A stretch of DNA of 64,000 nucleotides, taken from NCBI RefSeq assembly GCF_021155765.1, contig NC_060118.1:10537646-10601645 (forward strand), in the 5' to 3' direction. Below are positions 14,501 through 27,225 of this stretch, one piece after another. The DNA is from Diprion similis (lineage: Eukaryota; Arthropoda; Insecta; Hymenoptera; Diprionidae). Position 1 is the stretch's first letter, and each line of letters begins with the position of its first letter. The translations under genes and the position numbers were made by a program. The notes under the pieces are model-generated. The model was not told where the DNA came from and searched no databases. It worked only from the letters and a program-made list of their open reading frames with translations.

Positions 14501-17354
14501 ACCGCAGGAGAAAATAGATGATAATTCTATAACACAGGCGTGAGAGGATGAAACAAAATCTACTGGATCGATGCAATAATTATCATATTAATTTAAGTAT
14601 CTCAGATAGTTCGGAAGTCTAAAATTTTTGAACAACTGTTTACATATACGATTGGTTTTCATTATTCTAACAATTTTTTCTAGCGACTTGATTCTTTCCT
14701 AGATATATAGGCTTTGTATCGGGCTTTATTGGTAACAGCGAGAATTTATTTATTCGATTTGAAAATTTATTTAACGGGGAAATTTTATTACTATATTTTT
14801 GTTATTATCTAGATTAACGATGCTCTTATCTGGTTTGAATTCGATAATATTAAGTTTGAGTTGAAAAAAATTATTGCTTCATCTACATTAATAGTGAAAA
14901 TTTTGTTTTCGGGATTTAAATCTATTGCTTTTTCTCATCTATTAATCATGCGCGTTCATTCCGCCTGTTTTCATTCAATAACCTGAATATACAGAGCACA
15001 ACGTGTAGATATGCATGTAATAATAATGCGTAGATGGGTAGGCATGCGGCTGCTGACGCTGTACTAGCTGCGAGATAAACCAGTTACTTTAGCCGAAGGG
15101 AATTTTGGCCGTCGAGCGATCTAATCGTAAAACGAGTAACAATGAGTCTCAGGCACTGAGACCTGCGAGGCAGCTGTGATAAATTCAACTCCACCTTGAC
15201 CCGCACTCAGCTTGTGCATTATAATTCTCTTTGTAGTCGTGCAGCCATTACAGAGAACAATCAAACGGTTGGACCGAATGCGACGAAATTCATTTCGATA
15301 GAGTCCTAGCCTTGGGAGTGTGGCCAATGTGATCAATGGACCAAATGTGACTCCTTAACCCTTTGTATGTTATAATAAATTTTTTGTATACTTGGAGAAC
15401 TTTTCAACACACGTCTTAGCGATTTTTTGTTGCTGATTACGAATCTGAAGACAGATTTTAGAAAGTCAAAATGGTGGATCCAATATGGCGGATAACAATT
15501 TGAAATCACATCGAATACGGAGAAAAACTCTGTCCAGGGGTTTTTGAAGTTGCTGATTCCGAATCTGAAATCAGTTTTCGACGAATTCAATCGGCAACGC
15601 AAAACTTCCTGCATAAAGTTTTTTGACCGTATTCGATCGAATTTAAAATTTTTGTGCGCCATATTGGATCCATCATCTTGAATTTCAAAGGGTTGAGGTG
15701 ATTTTAGTTTCGGAAACTCGGCGACCTTTTTTTTAGTACTGGAAAATGAACGGTGAAATGGTCTGGAAAATTTTGCGTTATGAAACAAGGAATAAGGGGG
15801 ATGAATCTGTTTACGCAGAAGGGCTGGGCAGCAACTGAATCATCACATGTCCAGCAACGTGAGGCGGTCAAGCTGTGTAATAATATCGATTTCATTGAAT
15901 GACGCTCGAGCGTGAATGTCTGTTGGAAATAAAGCTGCTGGTTATGTATAGATATAAGTATACGTACGATTATATGTTATCAACAAGGGTGAGCAAGAAG
16001 CTGACTGTAACTGAGAATTATTTTTTAGGGTATAAAAGTTGCGGGAAAAACTGGCGGAACGATATCAACGAAATCTCACAAGTTCAAGTCTGGTAGAAAA
16101 TGTTGTCAAAAATTTTCCTGAATTTTCCACATAGTTAGTGAATAACAATCTGATAAAAGCAAAAATTTGATAATTGAAAGCGAATTACTCGAAGCTTTTT
16201 TTTTAATTTGCAACCCATTTTCTTGATTTTACTCGACTTGGTTAGAGACACGCAAAATCGTATTTTGAATTTATTAAATTATTGCAGTGAATTTAGTGTG
16301 AATTTTTAATTTATAATTTCATAATGTATTACCCTGCAGTAAGTGGAACACCTTTCGAATTTCCAGACAAGTTTAGAACTGTTTCAGCCGCTGCAGCATC
16401 GGATTATGAAAAAGAAAAATAACATTAATAATTGCCTTTATCAATAATACCGTTGGAATACCCATAGCCATAGCGCAATGTTTATTAACGGCAAAGAGAT
16501 ATTGTGCAGCGGATTTGCGGCCGCAGACAGATGTTTCTTGTCTAATAGAAACGAGCCAGAGTGTGTGTGCGTGTAGTCTAGTATGCATACGATAATACCA
16601 AACTGGAATCGCGTGCTGCCCCGAAGCCGAAGCCGTTCAAAAGTTATAAATAAAGTTTCACGCCTGTTGAACTGACGCTTCCCGACCCCGCGTGCGTATT
16701 TTCCCTCCTCTGATGTCTAGCTCTAAAACTACAACGTCTTGCCGGCCATGCTCTACACCACATTCTACTCTTCTCGACTCTCTTATATTGCACATAACTC
16801 AATAAAATCAATAAAATTCCCCGATTTTGCTAAGGGAAAAAAACAAAATATTCTATAATTTTATTTTCAAAAATTTTGAAAATTCATCCGGTTAATTTGA
16901 ATGACAGCTCTTTATCTGAAATAGTAAAATAAAAAACAAAATTAATTTCCGTTGGTGGGTGAGTATAGGTTTAGATTCTAGTGAAAATTGTACTGTTTTG
17001 CATATACAATTTTACCAAAAATTCTACTAAATACTAGCGGAAAGTATTCGGTTTTTTGATTTCAGATAAGACTATCTGAATGATGTTAACGGCTGAATTA
17101 GCAAACTTTTTGGATTCTTCTTTTATACGCCTATGGTTTGAAAATGAGAAATTAGAGAAAAAAGTTTTTTTTTTTCAATCACTTAAAAATCCCTACTCTT
17201 CACTCTTGCATGGCTACAATTTCTTACGTTTACGCCGTGTGAGTACGGTTAATTATATTAAACAAGCATCGAGAATCTCTGTGGCACATATACCAGCTGC
17301 TATACGTGTTCCAGGCTTGCAGCTAGGGATGCCAGAGGCTGGGACACCACTGCC
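11556..17354. other. Intergenic, no supported gene
   Basis: The first several hundred bases (11566-12000) are likely the leader and promoter of the membrane-protein gene. Beyond them the sequence is AT-rich with scattered short frames lacking family features. A dispersed repeat with internal duplication sits at 15360-15720. I see no RNA gene. Confidence 0.5.
15360..15720. repeat. Dispersed repeat with two diverged internal copies
   Basis: Two related units are visible: the phrase GCTGATTACGAATCTGAAGA near 15431 recurs as GCTGATTCCGAATCTGAAAT near 15552, and 'GGATCCAATATGG' / 'ATATTGGATCCA' also recur. The minus-strand frame across it (151 codons) is a by-product of the repeat, since its translation repeats itself and matches no domain I recognise. 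Confidence 0.5.
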
Positions 17355-17798
17355 TGTATACAGGGTGTCACAACTCCAATTGACCAAACTGATAGAGGTT
17401 ATAGAGGAGTTCAAACTGAGTAAATTAACCCAAAGAACATGTGGTCTCCAAAGTCGCGTTCGCGAGATACAACCGGTTAAAAAAGTCCTGCTAAGCGCCG
17501 GCATGTAGGCAACCGAGCACACTAACCCCCAGCATGTAGGCAACCGAGCAGCATCGACGACGTGCAATGTAAATAACCTTATCATTTATTCACGCTGAGC
17601 TGTGTACTAGGTTGCCTAAATGCCGGCACTTATTAGTCCAATTGCCTACGTGCCGGCGCTTAACGGGACCTTTTTAACCGTTCGTATCTCGCGAACGCGA
17701 CTTCGGAGACCACATGTTCTTTGGGTTAAATTACTCAGTACGACCTCCTTTATAACCCCTATCAGTTTGGTCACTTGGAGCTGAGACACCCCGTATAT
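17355..17798. mobile_element. Long inverted-repeat (foldback) element, ~440 bp
   Basis: The left arm (from TACAGGGTGTC at about 17360 to ~17515) and right arm (~17640 to GACACCCCGTATA at ~17796) are about 85% identical in opposite orientation by eye. They share TTAACCCAAAGAACATGTGG and its complement, and TCGCGTTCGCGAGATAC. The centre carries tandem copies of a GCATGTAGGCAACCGAGCA unit. No transposase is present, so it is a non-autonomous element. Frames on both strands translate to near-identical peptides because the arms are copies of each other. Confidence 0.75.
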
Positions 17799-18977
17799 AA
17801 TCCGTCCTTTACGACGTAGCGGCTCATTGCCAGTGTAGGGATAGAATATGGATGGGCCTGAATACACTCGAGCCGGCGTAACTACTGCCACTGAAAATCA
17901 AAAATTTGGGGATACGTGGGTGAAAATTGCGGGGTAAAAAAAGGGAGAGGGAAGTAATTGGAATAAATTTAATCAACAAAGAGAAAAAATACCCGATACC
18001 ATTTGTATGTAATAATTGCAATATACGTCTCGATTACAGGTGTTTAAAGGTGACTTGAAATCTGCCCAACGCATGTGTTATCAGTGCTTCTCTACAAAAA
18101 ACGTTCGTGTGTCGAGTGGCAAAGTGTTTTGAAAGAATTCAGTGTGTAATTCATGACATGATTTGTATTGTAAATTCGATAAAATATATAAAAAATTACG
18201 AAATAAATTACGAAAGTCTGACTCATTAGAAATACTAGATCAAAATTGATTACATGATTTTTGATCAGTATACCTGACGATTCGTCCTTTCGTAATTTAT
18301 TACATGGCATCTTATATATATTGTCGAATTTACAAGATAAATCATGCAACGAATAACACGTTGAGTTTTTCAAAAACATTACATGATTTGAGAGACTCGA
18401 AAATTTTCAGTTGGGTTTTGCTTCGCTGAGACACGTTTTCGGTCCGACTATTATAGCCGCTTGGTTGTGTCTGTATAGGAGAGTTAAGCGGAACGGGGTA
18501 TAACCGGATCCCTCCGCTGGGTCAGACGGGCCCGTCGACTGGGCCCCGACTCTCGGATAGTTGGTTGGAGCCGTTGGGCCGGTGGCTGTGTCAGAGCCGA
18601 TCAGGCCTCGCTTGACCGTCGGAGCTGCGCGCGAAGAAATAGCTTCTCGCGTTAGGAGACGGCATTCAAAAAAATTGTACAGCCATCCTAAAAATAGACA
18701 TCGTGCAAAGGTGCAGGTGAAGGGTTCGAAAGTAGGAAGAAGAATTTGGTAGTAAAAAAAAAAAAAAAAAAAAAAAAAAACCGCACAAAAACAAACAACA
18801 AAGGAAATAGAGAATACAAACAAACGTAAAGTGTTCGTATAATAAAGACAGATAATAATTATAATTAGTGTATGGATTAAAAATCGAACCTATCTTCTAA
18901 CGGGGAATAATCAAGGAAGAAGACCTTGACAGTGAAAATCTGTAACGTTGTGGGATTAAATTTTACCCGCGAATCGC

Positions 18978-19013
<36 letters not shown>

Positions 19014-19229
19014 TCTTCTCTCTCTCTCTCTATCTTTCTCTTTTCATGCACTGCGCAACGTGCCCGACGTATATAATAAATTAGTGGCCTCAGTACTGCA
19101 CGAAGTATGTACCGAGAGAAAGAGGAGTAAGGAGTGAGGGGAAGAGAGAAGAGAGAGAGAGAGAGAGCGAGAGGGCGCGAGAGAAGGGCGGAGAGGGGGG
19201 GGGGGGCGATCCCCGCTTCTTCGTAAACC
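17799..19229. other. Intergenic with GC-rich island and simple repeats
   Basis: A GC-rich stretch at about 18410-18750 ends in a run of about 28 A residues. It could be a retroposed copy or an unassigned exon, and I cannot tell which. A (CT)n run lies at 18980-19010 and a (GA)n run near 19152-19168. No coding sequence is supported. Confidence 0.4.
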
Positions 19230-20450
19230 ACGACCGTATCGCCTCGATTATACGGCCGTATATGTCAGTCGGTATAGTTGACGTTACAGAAGAAGGTCTT
19301 CGAGTAGAATATCGCGATACCTATACGACATAACTACGCGGCTTGGACTGATTCAGCTGAATCTTAGAAGTCGAGGGTGGTGGTGGTTTTTTTTTTAAAT
19401 ATTCGTGAAGCGTGACTTCCGGTCGAGAGTCCGATTGAGCCGTTGAACGATTATCGTTGGGACCGGAAACCGGCGGGAAGACCAATCGATCCCGTTACCA
19501 TCTATCGGATTATTCTCTACGTAAGAGTGCAGTGGTGCGAGTGATACGCGAGAGTGCTGGACGATATCGTGTGACAGATGCATCGATGATCCTCGAGGAG
19601 GAAGAGGTGGGGGGACTAGGGGGAGCCGATTTCGGCGTCGATCTTCCGAGCGTCTTGAACTTGACTTGTGAGAGAGGAAATCCGAGAGCCGCAGGAGGAG
19701 GAGGAGGGGGAGGAGGAGGAGGAGGAGAGGAGGAGGGAGGCATAGGTGCGGTAGACGCAGAAGAAGAAGACGAAGAAGAAGAAGAAGAGGAGGAGGAGGA
19801 GGAGGAGGAGGAGGAGGGTGAGGCTGTCGGAGCCGAAGACCGAAACACCGAAGCACATATCGTATAAATATCACGTGAGCCATCCCCGAGTGCCTCGACG
19901 CTGGTTGCGCGGCTGAGTCTGCGCTATTTAGAAAATCTCGGCTTAGCGGGAGGCCCCGCATCTTCTCCTCTCCTCTCCTCTCTCTCCACTCATCTCATCT
20001 CATCTCGCACTAACGAGCGCCTACCGCCTCTCCGTGGTCCTGATCGTTGTCTCTTGCGGTTCTGCCGCAGGTTATTCACGCGGCCTCTCTCAGGACGCTG
20101 TACCACTTGCCATTTTCCGCTGTAGTTCCACCACGGCACATACACGTCCGCTTTTTCCCCATCGGTCCCAAGACTGAGTCCCGTCCGTCCCGTCCCCTCC
20201 TCCTCCTCCTCCTCCCTCCCTCTATCCCTACCCTCGATTGGGCCTCGTCGGAATGAACCCGCCGATCCTGTTCCAGTGACTGTGCGATTGTAATATCGTC
20301 GACTCTGTTCGGTTGTGCACGTGTCGTTGTAACTTCGTCTTAAGTGATAACAAAAAGGAGAAACGAAAAACGAGGAAATTGTTACGCTATTGAGTGCAGT
20401 GAAAACCGGAAGTGTTCGACAGCTACCGAAACGCATTGTATATACTTATA
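19230..20450 (+). promoter_or_regulatory. Candidate promoter / 5' leader block, GC-rich and low complexity
   Basis: This stands out from its AT-rich surroundings by higher GC and CpG content, long GGA/GAA trinucleotide runs (19690-19820) and CT-rich stretches. It lies upstream of the RhoGEF gene on the + strand and could be its distal non-coding first exon, joined to the exon at 27207, which begins with a good acceptor. I could not single out a donor with confidence. A frame at 19457-19867 translates to poly-Gly/poly-Glu and is probably not protein-coding. Confidence 0.4.
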
Positions 20451-21599
20451 GAACGTATATACACACACACACACACATATATACATACGATGGACGAGAT
20501 ACATGATTAGAAGGTACTCATCATCGAGATTAAATAATTCGCTGTCATAATAAATTTCTTTTTATTTTCTATAATGATCTTTCGTGTGATTAAATAAACC
20601 GTCGAAGGTCTTTCGTATCGATTTTCAAACGTATCATTATCGATCAATTATTTTACATGTGTTAAGCGTTTATAAACGTTGTTATGGGTATGTACATGTA
20701 TATATATTTACATACACTTGTTTAGAAATCGTTAATAATTGCCGCAATTTCACTGTATATTTAAGTGTGCTTGTTAAATGTACGTAAGATGTATATACTT
20801 GTACACACATATATATATATACAACAATTCGGAATTGTCAGGATGAAATCCGCAGCCCGGAGTTTATTGAGGAGTTTGCCGGATGTCGATGTAAAATGTA
20901 ATTGATGCTAGTTTTTTTTTTTTTTTTTGTTTCTCTATCATATTATCACACTTTTGAAAGTGTATTGAACAAAACGTAGATACAAGAAGCTATTTTAGGA
21001 ACGACTGATGTCAGGAATATCACCGTTGAAAGACAACGAAAAATTGTGACCAGGGGAATTTTTTGCTCCAGCTTAAATCTTGCGAAGACTGTTATAACAA
21101 AAACCAAAATTTTCTTTGTGCTGTAGGGATGATTAGTATTATAAGTCGAACCGGAATTCAATTTAAATCCGAATATTCTTTATAATATTGGGATGAAACT
21201 GATTTTAAGTTAAAATAATTCTTACAGAGAGTGAGAGAGAAGAAAAAAGAAAGGAATAAACAATATTAATTCGATTTCGTCGCGGATCTGCGGCGCTTAT
21301 TTTTTGACAATTTGTCAATGCTGTGAAAACTGGAATCTCCGTGAAGCCAGCTGGTCTCTCTTTCTCACCCGTATATTTATAATATAATCACGGTGTATAA
21401 CGTCACACTGCGATACACAAACCGAGTCGGTTTATATTGTTTATGAAAAAAGCGTCTGGTTCGATACCCGCCGTTGCTGTTTTCTTCATATTTTTAAGGG
21501 GGGACTGAAGTGAAATTTTGAAAATATCGAGTTTTTGATTTTTCAAACGACTAAAAAAGACGTGTTGTTGAAAAATTACTCCCAACAAAATTTAGATTA

Positions 21600-21780
21600 T
21601 GGCAGAATGTGTCGTGAAAAAAATTTTTTATAAATATTTATAAAAAGTAAACAGTTTAATAAAAAAAAAGTTACGTTTTTTGCCGAGTAGAATTTTATAA
21701 AAAAACATGAAATGATTTCGAGATGGTCGGGGTTTGACACTGGTCGAGTCGGCGTGGAATACCCCATACATATAAACAAA
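21600..21780. mobile_element. Single-arm fragment of a foldback element family
   Basis: The segment running through CATGAAATGATTTCGAGATG and ending GGCGTGGAATACCCCATA matches, in inverse orientation, the left arm at 56530 and, in the same orientation, the right arm near 57070-57140. Only one arm is evident here. Confidence 0.6.
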
Positions 21781-24700
21781 AATCTAGTATGCGTTACTAT
21801 TATTTCTCATCATAATCACTGGTACTTTATTTTCTCAAAACTATTCCGATAATTTGATGCTGCGATGGAGGCATAATAAGGCCTGAAAAAGAATTTATTC
21901 AGACATTGAAAACATTTATTGAACAGCATCGACGTCTGTAATCACAAACAAATAGTTTTCTAATTGAATCTGATTTACTTACGATTCCAAAAAAATTTAA
22001 CTAAACACAATATCCCAGCAAGTCCACTTTCTATTTGTGTTATTTGTTACATTTCTGTTTGAAAGTGAATATATGACACAAATTAAAAAAAATGTTAACA
22101 TAAGTTTTATTTTAAGTTGTCATATCGACATTTAATTTGTGAATTGTACTTTTCGTTTACTTAGTAATTTATTAAGAAACGGTTCAATCAACTTAAAACT
22201 TTTATTGAACCCGCTGGGACATTTTTTTTCTAACCGTGTATTCAAATCATAGTTACGAAATAATAATTTCACGTTTTCGTAATATTTTTTTTTTTTTTTT
22301 TGCCAAAATGGCGGCGAATATTAATCATTAATCGCGGTTCGGACGAAGTTCTCACACGGAGAGAAGAGAAATAGCAGATTTTACTAAGAATTGTAGGAAA
22401 AGAGGGACTCGTGAGGGTTTTTATTAAAAAATATTCAAGTCAATTGTATTTTTTACTATAAATTTAGAAAATTTTACTCTGCGCACAGTGATTTTCACTA
22501 TGTTTACTGATTACCGATTCTGCATTCTACGAAAAAAGCCTTGTCGAGTAAAATCTGCTGCTTTATTTTCTTCCTGTGGCAGTATAGAAGCAGAAAATTA
22601 AGAGGAAAGGAATTCGGCTCCCTGAATCGTCGCTAATTCTGGTTTCCATGTATCGTATAATAAGTGGGAATGTGAAATTGTTGAGATATCCCCGATGCTG
22701 CCGGCGCGTGTGCAGGCAGCTTAAGGAATGCTTTACGACTGTGAGTAAGAGTGCGCGGGATGGAGAAGTTCAGAGCACCCGAATCGCCTCGGCCAATGAT
22801 TCTTGCCGTTAGCGAAAGTCGATTTATTCCCGACGAATCTGAGTCTCGTTACAACGGAAAACTCCGCTTATTTATAGCCAGACTGTAACGCCCGAGTCGC
22901 ACCCGCGCCAGTTTCGCGAAAATTTGCATTTTCCATTCATCTAAAGTGCGCCGGCCTCCACCTCCCCTCCTTTCTTCTTCTACTTCTTCTTCTTCTTCTT
23001 GGTTACTTTTTTTTTTTTGTTTTTTTTTTTTATCGCGTTGGAAAGAATTTTTCACAAAAAGAAGAAAGATAATGTAAAAAAGGAATTAAGAATACGAGCT
23101 TGAACAAACAATCGTGCATACCGAATTTGCTCGTGTAGATTTCAGCGAAATATTAAGAGGCACTCGGTGCAGCATCTTCGCTAATTATATTTTGGTGCGT
23201 ATATATCGTCACTCGGGGATTGCGGAACTGAAAACTCCTCGCAGTGAAAATCATTTTTGAAACATTGCAAAATGATTTTTTTGAGTACTTTATTAATTGG
23301 AAAGAGTTATTATTATTATTATTGTTGTTATTATTATAGTTTTAATATATTTAAATAAATGCAATATTGCAACAATAATATACTCGAATAGCTGCGATTG
23401 ATAGTTTAAAAGATATCTTTAGTCGTATTTCCTCAGGTGCAGTTGATCGCGCGATTTTCTCGTCCTTTTTTTCGACGGGGCGAGATCCTGATAGTCAAAT
23501 AACGTGTATAGATTATGAAAACGAAATATTGTTTTGTAGAAGAATTAAATTTTAGATTGAAAGAATGTATAAATAAATTTGTAGCGAATTTTTCTTTTTT
23601 TTTGAAAATGGGTAAGGGCGAAGGTCACAAAATTGAATTGAGTCCACTTTTCAAATGTCAGACTCGCACCTTTTTCGAAAATTTACGAATCTGAATTCAT
23701 TAATTAAGGTTCACCGAAGATTCAAAAGGTTAAAATCCTGGAACCCACTGAAATACATTTTTTTATTCTCTACAACTCAGGGGATTCGGTATTTCGTCCT
23801 TTTGGGGTTCTGATCCTTCTGAATTTTGCGGATTGAGATTTTGCTCCTTTTGAACTTTGAATTTTGATAAATAATTTTTCTACTTTTTTGGCTATCCGAA
23901 GTATCTGTCGCTCACAATTTTCAATTTCGTCACTTTCGTTTTTCTGTACTTTTACTCTCTGTGCTTTGTTTATTCGGAATGTGGACTGTTCTGAAAATAC
24001 TTTTTCGGATAAAAGAGCGTTCGGTTAAATGAACTTTCGGGATAGTTATTCTGCTGTGTGACTTATCGAAAATCCCAATTTCGGTGCACTGATCATTCGT
24101 TACTTTGAAACTCGTATCTCGAAAATTTCTTCAGCCAGTCGACTTTTTCGTCTTTCGAGATTTTGGTCTTCAACCCTTTTTGAGATTTTCCTAACAGATC
24201 CCAATTGATTGGAAAAAACGTTTACAAACCGATTCTGAAGTAAAATCTTTTCGGGCTTCAAAGCTTTCTAAAAAATTCGATAACAGTATAATTCACAAAA
24301 AGTCTTTTTATCGCTTCCAATTAGAAAAAAATATTTTTCAAATTCAATCCGTAATTTATATTTTATTACGGTCGTCACTTAGTGGCTGAAATCGTTGGAC
24401 AAATTTCATACTTTCTTCAATGAACAGATTTAGTAAACTGTATAAATGAATGCATAATTTCAGTCTACAAGAGGCTGCTTCGTTATTCTACAACATCATT
24501 TTGCTGTTTACATTTTATAAATCAAGATCGTATCCGTTATGTAATTAAAATTATTAGCAATTTTGGAGCAAATTATTTGACTAATAGCGCGGGCATTTGC
24601 AAAAACGTTTTAAAAAAATTGTGTCGACGAAATGATGTGGCTAAAAAAGCAAAAACGTCTGTCTCGAGTGTACATTGTACAGGTACATATGGATTGCGAG

Positions 24701-25272
24701 GAATTCGCAATATGCATACACACGCCTATTTTTGGCCCAAGAATGCGGGTGTGATTAAAATTTATTAGTCATCCCACCAAATGCCGTTAATTTCGCAGGT
24801 CTTTGTTCGGAATTTATGTACATAATTAATATTTTTTTACCCCTCACCTGTGAATTATGCTTGTGAAAATATGCAGGTTACTCTGACGCGTGAATTTAAA
24901 TTGAAGGCAGCTGAAACAGAACAAAGACTGCAGCAATATTTCAAAATCTGGTATTTCGAAAGATGCAAAACCAGTTTCAATTACAATATTATTAAAACAG
25001 GAAGAAATGGCAATTTTTTTCAACCTCCATATTTCACTTTGATTCAACCATTTTCAAAATACCGTTACTTGAACAATTTATTTTTCTCTTCTACATTCAA
25101 CGATCTTAAATAATGCTTGATAAAAATGTTTTATTTCTTTTCGAAGTAAAATTTAAAAAAAAAAATCTGCAATCCAGTTCTCATTGGCAAATTTTTTACA
25201 CGCTATACGATAATAATTCTTCATCGGTTTGTTACGACACGCGGTGGAATTGTGGCCTAGTTTTCTTTCGCC

Positions 25273-25329
<57 letters not shown>
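25273..25329. repeat. (GA)n microsatellite
   Basis: An uninterrupted GA dinucleotide run of about 56 bases, followed by short GTA and TTAA runs. Confidence 0.9.
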
Positions 25330-25332
<3 letters not shown>

Positions 25333-26944
25333 TAGTAGTAGTTAATTAATTAATTAATCTCACGTGGTAATAATTCAACGTGACAAACGGGACTGCAGTC
25401 TAAGACTCGTGTTTCTATTCGATTTTATCCACACAAACACAGACATTCAAGGTTTAAAGTGTCTCCGAGTCTTCGTGGAAGAGATAAGAATCCCTCGTAG
25501 ATAAGTTTCGCATTGGCACTGCAGCAGCTCTGCGACAAAGAAAACACGCGTGTCGTAATCTCCGTAATATCGCATCGTACGACTCGACTCTTCCTAACTT
25601 CCGCAAAACAGGGCTGCGAGTGGATCTGAACAATGGGCGAGATGTTAGCATTCAGGAATATTCCGTTTCCTCCATTAATCATCGACTTTTAAATTATCCA
25701 GAGCAGCTGAAAAAGCTGCGCTTCCCTTTTTTCACAAAAACTGCAGTCGCCGAATTGCAACGGGGGAACGAAATTTCTCCCGAATGAATAATGATCAGTG
25801 CAGATATTATACATCCGTTCGCTTCAAAGCGAATTCCTCCATTTTACGATGACAGTAAATTTCCTCCTGTTTTATGCAAGGTCAAGCACAACACAACTAC
25901 GTCGCAATGCAGTTCGCTTGTGTCAAAATTTTTACAGCATACATGTATATATACATGTATATCTCTGCTCCAAATAAATGTCAGAGTGACGCGCGAGTTC
26001 GTTTATTTATTTATCTGGACGAATCGTAATATGTGTGTATTATAAATTCGACACCGACATGGGTTTCAATGGTATCACTGTACATATGTGAATTGATAAT
26101 CCAGGGATTATATGGGGCTGGCTTTTTAATTTCGATGTATAAATTTATCTAGAGTGTAATTATTTATTAATTGTTCATTTCGTTTCAAAAGTGAGCGATT
26201 CCATTTTCGATACTTTTACACGCATGCTTTACGAAGAATATATATTTTTTTTTTCATATTCACCGTTTGATTTCGTTCGAGAATATTTTTGTTTTTATAC
26301 GAATGATAAAAATCTGAGTAAAGAAAAAAGAAAAAAAAAAAGAAAAAAAGATTTCCGCTAAAAATAAGAAATAAAAACTCACAGGCTTCTTTCGAATACT
26401 TCATATTTTTTTTTAACAGCTTCGAAGATATTTCCTCTATTAGTTGGTGAATGAAAATTGACTTTTGAAAGAAAAGAAAAGAAACGTAAAAAAAAAAAAA
26501 AATTCAAACTGGTTTGTATTGGATTTTTCCAATGAGACACGTGCTAGCTGGTTTCAATTTGAACGCCTGTGCAATCGGTGCGTGCGGAAGTTCTTTGCCC
26601 TCTGGCGAAGCGGACCGGAAGTTAACGGTGCAAAACGGTTTTCGTGACACGGATGCGTTGCGAATCGATAAAATGACGTGGAGAATAAAGAGTGTAGAAT
26701 CGAAACGTCATGATCAAGACAATTTTTATAAGCGATCGTGAAATAGAATATTATGTGAATAACAAAGTGGTAAATTCGGTCTTTCCGGAATATCCCAAAA
26801 CGAATACTGCAAATAGGTTAAGCGAGAAGAAAGCTGCCTCTTCGTTGCACACACAATTCTTTATACAACAAAAGTACGTTACGCGTTTTTTCACGAAGAA
26901 CGAAATTGAGGTTAGGGTCGCGCAATATCAGATTCGGTCGTGAC

Positions 26945-26998
26945 TGCGCATGCGCGGAGTACAGAAAAGTGGTCTTTTCCGTACCGCGCGCATGCGCG
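26945..26998. promoter_or_regulatory. Paired NRF-1 / Ewg-type palindromes
   Basis: TGCGCATGCGCG at 26945-26956 and GCGCATGCGCG at 26988-26998 match the NRF-1 (insect erect wing) consensus. They lie 210-260 bases before the first coding exon of the RhoGEF gene and point to a proximal promoter there. Confidence 0.5.
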
Positions 26999-27225
26999 TT
27001 CGCAGATTCGCAGATTCGCTCTAGGGTTATAGAAACGGGTAATTTGTGCACGGAAAAGACACAAACGAAAAAAAAACACACGCAAAACATGCTCGCATTG
27101 TACAAAATTTTACGTTCCCTCGATTTTCTCTTTCTCGACTTTACCCGGGTCATGAAGGAATCTGTTTTCGGACTCGGTGCATATCTTGTTAATTTTAATT
27201 TCGCAGGGTGAGGGAAGGATGAAGA

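Larger units (their letters stand above)
20451..26940. other. Gene-poor AT-rich interval (possible first intron of the RhoGEF gene)
   Basis: No coding sequence is supported. It contains part of a foldback element (~21600-21780), a stretch of degenerate repeated words (23600-24250), a long (GA)n run at 25273-25329, and several poly(T) tracts. If the block at 19.2-20.4 kb is a first exon, this is intron. Confidence 0.45.

Noticed and set aside
15333-15788. 151-codon minus strand frame
   Set aside because: It is built from a duplicated dispersed repeat, has no recognised domain, and shows no introns or neighbouring exons.
17080-17891. Frames on both strands with near-identical peptides (VSQLQLTKLI-type)
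   Set aside because: They are the two arms of a foldback element read in opposite directions, not genes.
19457-19867. 136-codon + strand frame with poly-Gly and poly-Glu
   Set aside because: The translation is dominated by GGA/GAA trinucleotide runs, the opposite strand is open in several frames for the same reason, and no donor or domain supports it. It is treated as leader or promoter sequence.
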